64,000 nucleotides of DNA from Actinorhabdospora filicis. Lineage in GTDB: Bacteria; Actinomycetota; Actinomycetes; Mycobacteriales; Micromonosporaceae. Where the stretch lies: assembly GCF_030269765.1 (NCBI RefSeq), contig NZ_BSTX01000001.1:848106-912105 (forward strand), written 5' to 3'. Position numbers and translations under genes: made by a program. Below the pieces are notes generated by a model. It was not told where the DNA came from. It saw only the letters and a list, made by a program, of their open reading frames with translations, and did no database searches. Shown here piece by piece: positions 41,124 to 49,503 of this stretch (positions within the stretch are counted from its first letter, which is position 1; each line of letters begins with the position of its first letter).

Positions 41124-41890
41124 CGCGCGGGCAGCTCGTAGGACAGCTCGAACGCGGTGGCGTTCATGAACGTGTCGCACACCTCGACCGCCCGCTCCCC
41201 CGCGTAGGCGGTGCGCACCAGGTGGATCACCGGCGCGCCCACCGGCAGCCGCAGCAGCCGCTGCACGCCCTCGGCGGCGACCTCGACCGTCACGTCCTCG
41301 GTGATGCGGGTGAGCCGGTGCCCGTTCTCCTCGATGCGCGCGTAAATGCCGCCGGGCCCGGTGTCGGCCGACATGATCGCGGTGCCCTCCGCGACGTCCA
41401 GCGGGACGTAGGAGGTCGCCAGCTGTAACGGCAGGCCCTCGACGATGTAGCGCCGCGAGCGGATCAGCACCGGCCCGTCGCCTATGCGGTCCTCGATGCG
41501 GTCCGGTGGCGCCCCGACGCGCAGATCGAGCATCTCCACGTCGTTCCTGGGGTCGTAGACCCGCCCCGCCTGCTCCATGTCGACGGTGAAGGCCGCCTGC
41601 CCCGCCCGCCGGTGCCGCCGCGCGAACCGGTCGGACGCCAGCCTCCGCACCGGCGGCCGTCCCTGCACGAATCTGCCGCTGCCGTGTTCTGAGTACACGA
41701 GTCCCTCGGCGATGAGCAGCCCGAACGCGTGCTGCACGGTGCGGCGGTTGACGCCGTACCGGGCCACGAGGTCGCTCTCCGAGGGCAGCCGGTCTCCCGG
41801 TCCGAAAGCCCCGGTTCTGATGTCGGCGCGCAGGTCATCGGCTATCTGCCGGTATATCGCGCGGTCGCTGGAACGGTCGAGGGGAGACAC
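41120..41890 (-). CDS. GntR/HutC-family regulator (UTRA domain)
   Basis: A 256-residue protein. GTG 41890 is chosen because GAGAGG lies 8 bases upstream; an in-frame ATG at 41923 would add 11 residues. N-terminal GntR HTH (IYRQIADDLRADIRTGAFGP, then RLPSESDLVARYGVNRRTVQ) and a C-terminal UTRA ligand domain (DGPVLIRSRRYIVEGLPLQL, then ITEDVTVEVAAEGVQRLLRL). It is divergent from the diiron-DUF362 operon 277 bp away and is the likely controller. UTRA domains bind small carbon ligands, so the operon may be induced by a metabolite. Confidence 0.9.
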   Translation of the reverse strand: MSPLDRSSDRAIYRQIADDLRADIRTGAFGPGDRLPSESDLVARYGVNRRTVQHAFGLLIAEGLVYSEHGSGRFVQGRPPVRRLASDRFARRHRRAGQAAFTVDMEQAGRVYDPRNDVEMLDLRVGAPPDRIEDRIGDGPVLIRSRRYIVEGLPLQLATSYVPLDVAEGTAIMSADTGPGGIYARIEENGHRLTRITEDVTVEVAAEGVQRLLRLPVGAPVIHLVRTAYAGERAVEVCDTFMNATAFELSYELPAR

Positions 41891-41941
41891 GGCGATGTCC
41901 TCTCTTTCAGATGCTCTGCTCACGGTGGGGTGGCCGAGTAC

Positions 41942-41956
41942 CTGTCTGTCAGACAG
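41942..41956. promoter_or_regulatory. GntR operator candidate
   Basis: Perfect 15-bp palindrome CTGTCTG-T-CAGACAG, 52 bp upstream of the GntR start. A second inverted repeat ACGAT-N8-ATCGT lies at 42095-42112, nearer the divergent operon. Autoregulation is the usual arrangement. Confidence 0.5.
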
Positions 41957-42167
41957 TCATCTCGATCTGTGTACAGGATTTGACACTGGAAATGAACCCC
42001 AAAACCGTCAGGTGGATCTCACCCAGGCGTGCGTCCGGGCGAAAACGGCACATCCGGGTCAGTCGATTGTGGAGGGTCGGGGGATGGGTCGGGCACGATG
42101 ATCACCGATCGTCCCGGCGGGTGGCCGGGCCGTGTAAGAATCCAGGTGCCCGACCCCGGAAGGCGCC

Positions 42168-43961
42168 ATGCCCACTGCCGACCACCCCCTCATAGCCGAG
42201 ACCGCCGCGATGCTCGCGGCGTGGTCCCGCATGCCGCCCGCCCGGGAGCGCTCGCGCCTGATGCTGCTGGCCCTGGAGCGCGAGCAGATCGCCGCGATCG
42301 CCTATGACGACGCCTTCATCGTCGAGCGGGTCGCGCGCCTGCGCGTCGATCCGGCCGTGCGGGACCTGGTGCGGCACGCGCTGATCTGGGCGTGGAAGGA
42401 CGAGGAGCTGCACACCCTCTACGTCCGCGGGCGGCTGCTGGCGGCCAAGGGCCACCGGCTGCGGATCTTCGCGCGGCAGGCGCAGGGGGTGGCCTCGGGC
42501 TGGGTCGCGGCGACCAGGCATCACCGGACGCCGGCGCGCGCGGCGGCGCGATGGGCGATCGCCTCGGCGGCGACGCTCGCGGCGAGGGCCACCGGGCAGG
42601 TCCCGGCGGCGCTGCGCCACGAGCTGGAGTACCAGGACTTCGGCCGCTACTGCCGCCTCAACATCGCCCTGGAACGCAGCGCCGAGCTCTGCTACGAGCG
42701 GCTGGTCGAACTGGCCGCCGATGAGACCGAGCGCGCCCAGTTCGACCGGATCCGCGCCGACGAGGCCCGCCACCGCGAGATCTTCGCGGTGCTCACCGAT
42801 GCCTTCGCCCACGACGAGACCCCCGTGATCGCGCCGGAGGAGCTGGCGGCGCGCCTGGCGGCGGTCAGCCCGTGGTTCCTGCCCGCCGCGCGCCGTCCGG
42901 GGCCGCACCGCGGCAGCGTGGCCACCGGCGGGGACGTGCACGTCGCCGAGGGCGGCGAGCTGGCCGAGCGGCTCACGAGGATCCTGGACGCCGCCGGGCT
43001 CGGCGAGCGCGTGCGCGCCTCCGGCGGCCGGGTGGCGGTGCGGACGGCGTTCACGCTCGGCTATTCGGTGCGGGACCGCTCCAACACCGTCTCCCCCGAG
43101 ATCGTGGCGCTGCTGGCGGCCTACCTGCGCGCCAACGGCGCCACGGACGTGGCGGTGCTGGAGGCGCCGAGCGTCTACGAGCGCTACTACGCCAACCGCT
43201 CGGTGGACGAGGTCGCCGAGCGGCTGGGCTTCACCGATCCGGGTTACCGGGTGGTGGACGTGTCGGGCGACCAGGTGGAGACGCGCTTCGACCGGGGCGT
43301 CTCGCAGTCGACGGTGAGCCGGGCGTGGCGGGACGCCGACGTGCGGGTGGTGCTGTCGAAGCTGCGCACCGATCCGCGCCAGGGCGGGCACCTCTCGCTG
43401 AACACGCTCGTGGGCACCGGCGAGCGCACCGACCGCACCACCTACTCCAATCGCGAGCTGGACCACGAGAACGCGATCATGATGATCCTGGACGCCCATC
43501 CGCCCGATTTCGCGGTGGTCGACGCGTGGGGCCCGGTCGCCACCGGCGCGTTCGGGGTGATGGCCTGCGACAAGCCGGTGCGGCTGGAGCGGCTGTACGC
43601 GGGCCCGGACCCGGTCGCGGTCGACTGGCGGGTCCTGACCGACATGGGCGTGGCCGACCCGGGCGCGATGCCGATCGTGCGGCGGGCGCTGGCGTGGTTC
43701 GGGCGCGACGGGCGTCCCGGGGCCGTGCACGGCGATCCGGGCCCGATCCGGGCGGACCTGCGGCTGCCGCACGCGAAGTGGGCGCGCCGGTTCTTCGCCC
43801 GGGCGTCCTACCCGATCTACCTGCACCTGAGTCGCCACGGAGAGAGGTTCACACCGGAGATGGACGAGGCAGCCTTCCCGCCCCTGCGCCGGGCATCGGC
43901 GTCCACGCGCGCGATCCGGTGGGTCACCCGCCGGGTCTTCGGCCTGCGGCCGCCGAAATGA
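42168..43961 (+). CDS. Fusion of a ferritin-like diiron domain and a DUF362 domain
   Basis: A 597-residue protein. ATG 42168 has GGAAGG upstream. Residues 1-225 are an all-helical ferritin-like domain with two E-x-x-H pairs (Glu79-His82 in DEELHT, Glu199-His202 in DEARHREIF) plus candidate ligands Glu38 and Glu173, so a diiron site is likely. Residues about 265-500 are DUF362-like: VRTAFTLGYSVRDRSNTVSP, then LLAAYLRANGATDVAVLEAP, VVLSKLRTDPRQGGHLSLNT and PPDFAVVDAWGPVATGAFG. A basic C-terminal tail ends RRVFGLRPPK. The stop overlaps the methyltransferase start (ATGA). Reaction unknown; oxidation of a small molecule is an inference. Confidence 0.78.
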   Translation: MPTADHPLIAETAAMLAAWSRMPPARERSRLMLLALEREQIAAIAYDDAFIVERVARLRVDPAVRDLVRHALIWAWKDEELHTLYVRGRLLAAKGHRLRIFARQAQGVASGWVAATRHHRTPARAAARWAIASAATLAARATGQVPAALRHELEYQDFGRYCRLNIALERSAELCYERLVELAADETERAQFDRIRADEARHREIFAVLTDAFAHDETPVIAPEELAARLAAVSPWFLPAARRPGPHRGSVATGGDVHVAEGGELAERLTRILDAAGLGERVRASGGRVAVRTAFTLGYSVRDRSNTVSPEIVALLAAYLRANGATDVAVLEAPSVYERYYANRSVDEVAERLGFTDPGYRVVDVSGDQVETRFDRGVSQSTVSRAWRDADVRVVLSKLRTDPRQGGHLSLNTLVGTGERTDRTTYSNRELDHENAIMMILDAHPPDFAVVDAWGPVATGAFGVMACDKPVRLERLYAGPDPVAVDWRVLTDMGVADPGAMPIVRRALAWFGRDGRPGAVHGDPGPIRADLRLPHAKWARRFFARASYPIYLHLSRHGERFTPEMDEAAFPPLRRASASTRAIRWVTRRVFGLRPPK

Positions 43962-44887
43962 GGGCCCTGTCGAGGCTCTCGGCCATCCGCGACTCCCGCC
44001 AGGTGGTGCGCTCGCTGTTCCTGTCCAGCGCGGCCCGCACGGGCCTGCCGGACCGGCCCGGCTTCACCCTCGCCGAGGCGGTCGCCGACGTGGGCGCGGG
44101 CGAGGCCGAGACGGTGCGCTCGTGGCTGGCGGTCGGCGTCGCGCTGGGCGAGCTGAGGCTGCGCGACGGCCGGTACCTCCCACGCGGGCGCCGCTGGCGC
44201 GCGATCGCCGCCGACCCGTTCCTGCGCGACCACTACCGCTCGGTCACCGAGTACCAGACCGGCACCTACGACGCGCTGCTGTCGGGCGCCGAGCGCGGGG
44301 ACCTCGGCGAGTTCGCCGCGACCATCGCCGGCGTCTCCCGGGCCGCCGAGCCGTTCACCGCGCGGTTCGTGCGCGCCTCGGTGCCGCCGGACGCGCGCGT
44401 CCTGGACGTCGGCTGCGGCACGGGCGTGTACCTGCGGGCCGCGCTCGACGGGCGCGCCAACACCGGCGTGGGCATCGATCTGTCGCCGGAGGTCGTGGCG
44501 GGCGCCGCGGCGAACCTGACGGCCTGGGGGCTCGACGGGCGGGCCAGCGTCGAGGCGGCCGACCTGCGCGAGTACACCGGCGGCCCGTTCGGGGCGGTGA
44601 CGCTGCTGAACTGCGTCTACTACTTCCGCCCCACCGAACTGGCCGGGGTCTTCGCGCACGTGCGGAGCCTCCTCGCGCCGGGCGGGCGGCTCGTCCTGGT
44701 CACCATGGCCCGCGAGAACGCCGTCGCGGCGGCCCACCTCGACCTCATGCTGCGCGTGCAGGACGTACCCGCGGGCCTGCACACCATGGGCGCGATCGCC
44801 ACCGCGATGCGCGAGGCCGGGTTCGGTCCCGGGCGGGCGCGGCGGCTGGTCCCCGGGCAGCCGTTCTGGGGGCTAACCGCGTCCTGA
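43958..44887 (+). CDS. SAM-dependent methyltransferase
   Basis: A 309-residue class I methyltransferase coupled to the diiron-DUF362 gene (ATGA). An N-terminal helical part (1-130), possibly a dimerisation domain, precedes motif I RVLDVGCGTGVYLR (148-160). GVGIDLSPEVV, VEAADLREYTGGPFG and LLNCVYYFRPTELAGVFAHV follow. It probably methylates a product or intermediate of the diiron partner. The last 15 bases overlap the convergent ATPase gene. Confidence 0.9.
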   Translation: MRALSRLSAIRDSRQVVRSLFLSSAARTGLPDRPGFTLAEAVADVGAGEAETVRSWLAVGVALGELRLRDGRYLPRGRRWRAIAADPFLRDHYRSVTEYQTGTYDALLSGAERGDLGEFAATIAGVSRAAEPFTARFVRASVPPDARVLDVGCGTGVYLRAALDGRANTGVGIDLSPEVVAGAAANLTAWGLDGRASVEAADLREYTGGPFGAVTLLNCVYYFRPTELAGVFAHVRSLLAPGGRLVLVTMARENAVAAAHLDLMLRVQDVPAGLHTMGAIATAMREAGFGPGRARRLVPGQPFWGLTAS

Positions 44888-46147
44888 GCGGGGACGGCGG
44901 CCCTGCTGCCCGGCGCCGATGCGCTCGCCCCGGTCGCCGAAGAAGTGCAGCTGCCGCGGGTCGACCTGCACGGTGAGGCGGTCCCCGGCGGCCAGGCGCG
45001 GGTAGGGCGCCAGGCGCAGGGTCAGCTCGACGGGCCGCTCCAGGTGCCGCTCGACGTGCGCGTCCGGCGGGTGTGCGGCGGCGGCCGTGGCCCGGCGGAA
45101 CAGTCCCCGGCGGGCGGGCGCGGAGCGCTTCGGCGTCGCCTCGGTCATGTCGAGTGGGGCGGCGGTGGCGCCCACGTCGAGGTGGGCGAGGCTCTCGTGC
45201 CCGGCGTGCTCCATGTGCCGGACGCGGGCGTGCAGCACGGGGTCGTTCGCCTCACGGTCGGGCAGCCGCAGGGCCTCCGGGCGCATCCCGACGATGATCT
45301 CCTCGCCGTGGTAGTGGCGCAGCATGTGCGCGGTGACGTCGTGGCCGGGGACGTCCAGGGACTGCTCGCCGATCTGGAGCCGCACCCAGTCGTCGAGGTG
45401 GGCCAGCACCTTCGCCCGGAACAGCGTCATGCGCGGGGTGCCCAGGAACGCGGCCACGTAGGCGGTGGCCGGGTGGTGGTAGATCTCGTTCGGGGTGCCC
45501 ACGTCCTGGAGGGCGCCGTGGCGCAGGACCGCGACCCGGTCGGCCATGGTGAGCGCCTCGGTCTGGTCGTGGGTGACGTAGACGGTGGTGACGTTCAGTT
45601 CCCGCACCAGCGCCGAGATCTCCGCGCGCAGCTGGGCGCGCAGGCCACTGTCGATGTTGGACAGCGGCTCGTCCATCAGGAACACGCGCGGACGGCGGGC
45701 CAGCGCGCGGCCCATCGCCACCCGCTGCCGCTGCCCGCCGGACAGCCGGCCCGGGCGGCGGGCGAGGGTGTCGGTGATGTCGAGGATGGTGGCCAGGTGC
45801 GCGACCCGGGCGTCCACTTCGGCGCGTTCGTGCTTGCGCAGCCGCAGCGGGAAGCCGATGTTCTCCCCGGCGGTCATGTGCGGGTAGAGGGCGTAGTTCT
45901 GGAAGATCATGGCGATCTGCCGCTCGGACGGGTGCACGTCGGTGACGGGCTCGCCGTCCAGCAGGACCTCGCCGGCGGTGGGCTGCTCCAGTCCGGCGAT
46001 CATGCGCAGGACGGTGGACTTGCCGCACCCGGAGGGTCCCAGCAGGACCAGGAACTCTCCATTGTCGACGGTCAGGTTGAGGTCGTGGACGGCCACGGTG
46101 CCGTCGGCGAAGGTCTTGGAGAGGCCGTTCAGCTGGATCGCGGTCAC
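44873..46147 (-). CDS. Orphan MsiK/UgpC-type ABC transporter ATPase
   Basis: A 424-residue ATPase (GTG 46147). Walker A GPSGCGKST, signature RLSGGQRQRVAMGRA, Walker B VFLMDEPLSNIDSGLRAQLR and THDQTEALTMADR are typical of the MalK/UgpC branch. The C-terminal TOBE region is longer than usual, with an Ala/Arg-rich insert (SAPARRGLFRRATAAAAHPP) before the final QVDPRQLHFFGDRGE. No permease or binding protein is adjacent. In streptomycetes MsiK serves many sugar transporters from a distance, and the same shared role is likely here. Confidence 0.9.
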   Translation of the reverse strand: MTAIQLNGLSKTFADGTVAVHDLNLTVDNGEFLVLLGPSGCGKSTVLRMIAGLEQPTAGEVLLDGEPVTDVHPSERQIAMIFQNYALYPHMTAGENIGFPLRLRKHERAEVDARVAHLATILDITDTLARRPGRLSGGQRQRVAMGRALARRPRVFLMDEPLSNIDSGLRAQLRAEISALVRELNVTTVYVTHDQTEALTMADRVAVLRHGALQDVGTPNEIYHHPATAYVAAFLGTPRMTLFRAKVLAHLDDWVRLQIGEQSLDVPGHDVTAHMLRHYHGEEIIVGMRPEALRLPDREANDPVLHARVRHMEHAGHESLAHLDVGATAAPLDMTEATPKRSAPARRGLFRRATAAAAHPPDAHVERHLERPVELTLRLAPYPRLAAGDRLTVQVDPRQLHFFGDRGERIGAGQQGRRPRSGRG

Positions 46148-46178
46148 CGTCAGTCCCTGGGGCGAAAGAGATGCCGAT

Positions 46179-46193
46179 CACACGAATGGTGTG
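46179..46193. promoter_or_regulatory. Inverted repeat upstream of the MsiK-like gene
   Basis: CACAC-N5-GTGTG, about 32 bp upstream of the start and next to a possible minus-strand promoter. A candidate operator only. Confidence 0.3.
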
Positions 46194-46250
46194 CTGCGAC
46201 ACTATTGCCGTTAAGGGAATGGCGGCCATCGGCCGAATGTCCCGGCGTGC

Positions 46251-46276
46251 GGGCCGGTCGCCGCCGCGACCGGCCC
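46251..46276 (-). terminator. Terminator of the beta-helix gene
   Basis: Perfect 11-bp stem GGGCCGGTCGC (46251-46261) and GCGACCGGCCC (46266-46276) with a 4-base loop, 31 bp past the stop. Confidence 0.7.
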
Positions 46277-46306
46277 GAACAGGCGGAGCCTCGTCAGGGG
46301 CGGGAC

Positions 46307-47512
46307 TCAGATGCCGCTGGTCACCACGACGCCGGTGTCCTTGCTCAGCGCGGTGTCGCAGCCGGTCACCAGGTTCCCGGTGGAGACCACGGTCAGGTCC
46401 GCGCCGCCCCGGTAGGCCAGGCCGGTCTCGGTCCCGACGGTCCCGGCGGTGCCCACGATGGCGTTGCCGGTGACCGTCGCGTAGCCCTTGCCGTAGTTGA
46501 CACCGTCGAGGCCGATGGCGAAGTAGGTCCCGGCCTTCATCGGGTGCCCGCCGCCGCGGAACTGGTTGATCTTGTTGCCCGCGATGGTGGACGGGACGTC
46601 GCCCTGGAGGTCGCAGCGGATGCCGAAGCGCTCGGCGCCGCCGTTGCCGCCGAAGTCCTCGATGTAGTTGTCGTGGACGCCGGTGTTGTAGCAGCGGCGC
46701 AGGTCGATGGCGTTCTCGCCGACGCCGTAGACGTGGTTGTTGCGGATCTGCCAGCCGGCGGCGTTGTCGGAGCCGATGCCGTGCCGGGCCGAACCGGCGA
46801 TCCAGTTGCGCTCCACGATCCAGTCGGTGGCACCGTTGCCGGGGTCCTCCACGGAGATCCCGTCGCGCCCGCTCTCCTCCACATAGGAGTCGGCGATGAT
46901 GGAGTTGACCATGGTGTGCGGCTCGTCCACGCCCGATCCGTTGGCCAGCACGGTCCCGTCGGAGGTCACCGTGGTGACCCGGATGCCGTCGCCGCCCGCG
47001 CGGTACACGGCCACGTCGTAGACCCGGCTGTCCCAGGCGCGCACGACGAGCCCGATCGTGGCGGCTCCGGCGTTGCCCGCCGCGTTGGCGTCGATGGTCA
47101 GCGAGCGGACGGTGACGTTGGCGTTGGTGCCGCTCTTCCCGGCCTCACCGGTCAGCGCCCAGGAGTCGGTGGCGACCAGGGCGGCCAGTTTCGCCCCGTC
47201 GGCCTGCTTGAGGACCGCGCCGTCGCGCCCGTCGCCGCGGTAGGTGACGCCGTCCTTGAGCCACAGCGTCTTGCGCGTCACGCAGGTGCCCTTGACGACG
47301 ACCTCGTCGCCGCGCTTGGCCTTGCCGAACTCGGCGGCGAGGTAGTCGGTGTGGTCGGGCGAGGTGGACGGGCACTCCACCTCGTAGGTGGCCGCCGCGG
47401 CCGGGCGGGCGTCGCCCAGCAGCAGCGCGCCCACCAGCATGCCGAAGGTCGTGGCCACCCCGATGAGCCACAGGGCGGTGCGGTCGCCGACCGCGATTCT
47501 GGTCTCCGTCAC
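46307..47512 (-). CDS. Secreted right-handed beta-helix protein (pectate lyase-like fold)
   Basis: A 401-residue exported protein. GTG 47512 has GGAGG 5 bases upstream. Hydrophobic signal (LWLIGVATTFGMLVGALLLG) with likely cleavage after PAAAA, about residue 41. The remainder shows parallel beta-helix coils: DGISVEDPGNGATDWIVERN, GIGSDNAAGWQIRNNHVYGV, then AIDLRRCYNTGVHDNYIEDF, with PbH1-type N-rich turns. Four or five cysteines are scattered. Likely acts on or binds polysaccharide, but no catalytic residues of a named lyase family are evident. Confidence 0.8.
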   Translation of the reverse strand: MTETRIAVGDRTALWLIGVATTFGMLVGALLLGDARPAAAATYEVECPSTSPDHTDYLAAEFGKAKRGDEVVVKGTCVTRKTLWLKDGVTYRGDGRDGAVLKQADGAKLAALVATDSWALTGEAGKSGTNANVTVRSLTIDANAAGNAGAATIGLVVRAWDSRVYDVAVYRAGGDGIRVTTVTSDGTVLANGSGVDEPHTMVNSIIADSYVEESGRDGISVEDPGNGATDWIVERNWIAGSARHGIGSDNAAGWQIRNNHVYGVGENAIDLRRCYNTGVHDNYIEDFGGNGGAERFGIRCDLQGDVPSTIAGNKINQFRGGGHPMKAGTYFAIGLDGVNYGKGYATVTGNAIVGTAGTVGTETGLAYRGGADLTVVSTGNLVTGCDTALSKDTGVVVTSGI

Positions 47513-47579
47513 GGTTTCCTCCCTTTGGCCCGTTCGGACCCGATGGGAGGCTACCGAAGATCGTCCTAAAAGGACGCCC

Positions 47580-48032
47580 CTAGAGTTCTTTCTTGAAGCC
47601 GATGTGCGTTCCCTTGTATCCCAGCCGCTCATAGAAGCGGTGGGCGTCGGTGCGGGCGTTGTTGGAGGTGAGCTGGATGAGCGCGCAGCCCAGTTCCCGC
47701 GCCTTCTCCTCCGACCAGGTCATCAGGTACGAGCCGAGCCCGGTGCCGCGCTGGTCGGCGCGCACCCGCACGCCCTCGACCTGCGCGCGGGTGGCGGCCT
47801 TGAGGGACAGGCCGTGGATCACGGTGAGCTGGAGGGTGCCGATCACCTCGCCGTCCTGCTCGGCGACCACGATGTGCTGGTGCGGGTCGGCGTCGGCGAC
47901 CGCGAAGGCCGCCAGGTAGGGGGCGAGGTCGGCGGCGTCCTCGCGGGTGGCGCCCAGGACGTCGTCGGCGAGCATCGCCACGATCGCGGGGACGTCTGCG
48001 GTGGTGGCGCGGCGGACGGTGAGGTTATCCAT
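47580..48032 (-). CDS. GNAT-family N-acetyltransferase
   Basis: A 150-residue protein. ATG 48032 follows TAGGTT by 7 bases (leaderless). Acetyl-CoA site VEGVRVRADQRGTGLGSYLM (R/Q-x-x-G-x-G/A), preceded by GEVIGTLQLTVIHGLS and followed by NNARTDAHRFYERLGYKGTH. Substrate unknown; resembles small cytosolic amine acetyltransferases. Confidence 0.9.
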   Translation of the reverse strand: MDNLTVRRATTADVPAIVAMLADDVLGATREDAADLAPYLAAFAVADADPHQHIVVAEQDGEVIGTLQLTVIHGLSLKAATRAQVEGVRVRADQRGTGLGSYLMTWSEEKARELGCALIQLTSNNARTDAHRFYERLGYKGTHIGFKKEL

Positions 48033-48042
48033 GATCGAGAAC

Positions 48043-49491
48043 CTACCCGCGGCTGCCGGCCTGGAGCGGCGGGGCGCTCACCGAGCAGTGCATCCGGTTG
48101 TCGGGCGCGGCCGGGCGGGCCGGGTCGCGCACGGTCAGCCACGCGACCAGCGCGCCCAGGCCGAGCAGGACCGCGCAGATGATCGTGGCGATGTGGAAGC
48201 CGCGCTCGAAGAGGACCGGGTCCTCGTAGGCCGAGCCGGTGATCCCGGCGACCAGCGGCAGCGCGGCCACCGCGATGAGGCTGGCGGCGCGGGCGACGGC
48301 GTTGTTCACGCCGCTGGCCACACCGGCGTGGCCCTCACCGGCGGCGGCCAGGACGCTCGCGGTGAGCGGCGCGACGGTGATCGTCATGCCCGCGCCCAGG
48401 ACGAGCACGGCGGGCAGCACGTCGGTCCAGTAGGAGGCACCGGGCCCGATGCGCAGGAACAGCAGGACGCCCAGCCCGGCCAGCGCCGGGCCGACGGTGA
48501 GCGGCCTGCGCGGCCCGATCCGGGCGCCCAGGGCACCGGCCCTGGCCGAGAAGAGCAGCATCAGGACGGTGAAGGGCAACAGCGAGATGCCCGCCTGGAG
48601 CGCGTTGAACCCGGCCACCAGTTGCAGGTACATGACCAGGAAGAACAGCACGCCGCCGAGGGCGGCGTAGACGAAGAAGGTGGCGGCGTTGATGCCGCTG
48701 AACTGGCGCGAGCGGAACAGCCGCAGCGGCAGGACGGGGTTGGCGCTGCGGCGCTCGACCACCACGAACGCGATCCCGGCCCCGACGCCGATGACCGCGG
48801 CGGCGATCGCCGGTCCCAGCGGCTTGGTCTGCACCAGCGCGTAGGTGATCCCGCCGAGCGCGACGGCGCCCAGGACGCTGCCCAGGACGTCGAAGCGCCC
48901 CTCCCGGTCGCCCTCGGCGCGGCTCTCGGGCACCCACACCAGCGTCGCCACCACGGCCAGGGCGACCACGGGCACGTTGATGTAGAAGACCCACCGCCAG
49001 TCGAAGGAGTCGACCATCCACCCGCCCAGGAACGGCCCGGCCGCCGAGGCGACCCCGCCGAGCCCGGACCAGGCGCCGATCGCCGCGGCCCGGTCGCCCT
49101 CCCGGATCGAGGACTGGATCATCGCCAGCGACCCCGGCGTCAGCAGCCCGGCGCCGATGCCCTGCACGATGCGCGCGGCCACCAGCAGCCCGGCGCTGGG
49201 GGCGAGCCCGCACAGCATGGAGGCCACACCGAACCACACGACCCCGATGAGGAAGATCTTGCGCCGCCCGAAGCGGTCCCCGAGCGCGCCGCCCAGCAGC
49301 ACCAGGGCCGCCAGGGTGAGGGTGTAGCCGTTGACTATCCACTGGAGCCCGTTCATGTCGGCGCCGAACTCGGCGCCGATGTGCGGCAGCGCGACGTTGA
49401 CCACGGTCCCGTCGAGCATCGCCACCGCCGACCCGAGCACGGAGGCGAAGACGACCCCGCGCCCCTGGGCGGACTTCAGTGGAAGATCCAT
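48043..49491 (-). CDS. MFS drug exporter, DHA2 (EmrB/QacA) type
   Basis: A 482-residue membrane protein with about 14 helices. Motif A region GGALGDRFGRRKIFLIG and motif C-like GLGGVASAAGPFLGGW identify a DHA2 antiporter, and the N-terminal ASVLGSAVAMLDGTVVNVAL is typical. It exports hydrophobic cations or antibiotics by proton exchange. No adjacent TetR gene. It abuts a GNAT gene on each side but has its own start signals. Confidence 0.9.
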   Translation of the reverse strand: MDLPLKSAQGRGVVFASVLGSAVAMLDGTVVNVALPHIGAEFGADMNGLQWIVNGYTLTLAALVLLGGALGDRFGRRKIFLIGVVWFGVASMLCGLAPSAGLLVAARIVQGIGAGLLTPGSLAMIQSSIREGDRAAAIGAWSGLGGVASAAGPFLGGWMVDSFDWRWVFYINVPVVALAVVATLVWVPESRAEGDREGRFDVLGSVLGAVALGGITYALVQTKPLGPAIAAAVIGVGAGIAFVVVERRSANPVLPLRLFRSRQFSGINAATFFVYAALGGVLFFLVMYLQLVAGFNALQAGISLLPFTVLMLLFSARAGALGARIGPRRPLTVGPALAGLGVLLFLRIGPGASYWTDVLPAVLVLGAGMTITVAPLTASVLAAAGEGHAGVASGVNNAVARAASLIAVAALPLVAGITGSAYEDPVLFERGFHIATIICAVLLGLGALVAWLTVRDPARPAAPDNRMHCSVSAPPLQAGSRG

Positions 49492-49503
49492 GTGCCCATT
49501 AAG

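Noticed and set aside
44945..47569. Long Val/Gly-rich open frame opposite the ABC ATPase and beta-helix genes
   Set aside because: Composition is an antisense shadow (GVQGD...-type repeats), with no domain and no start signal.
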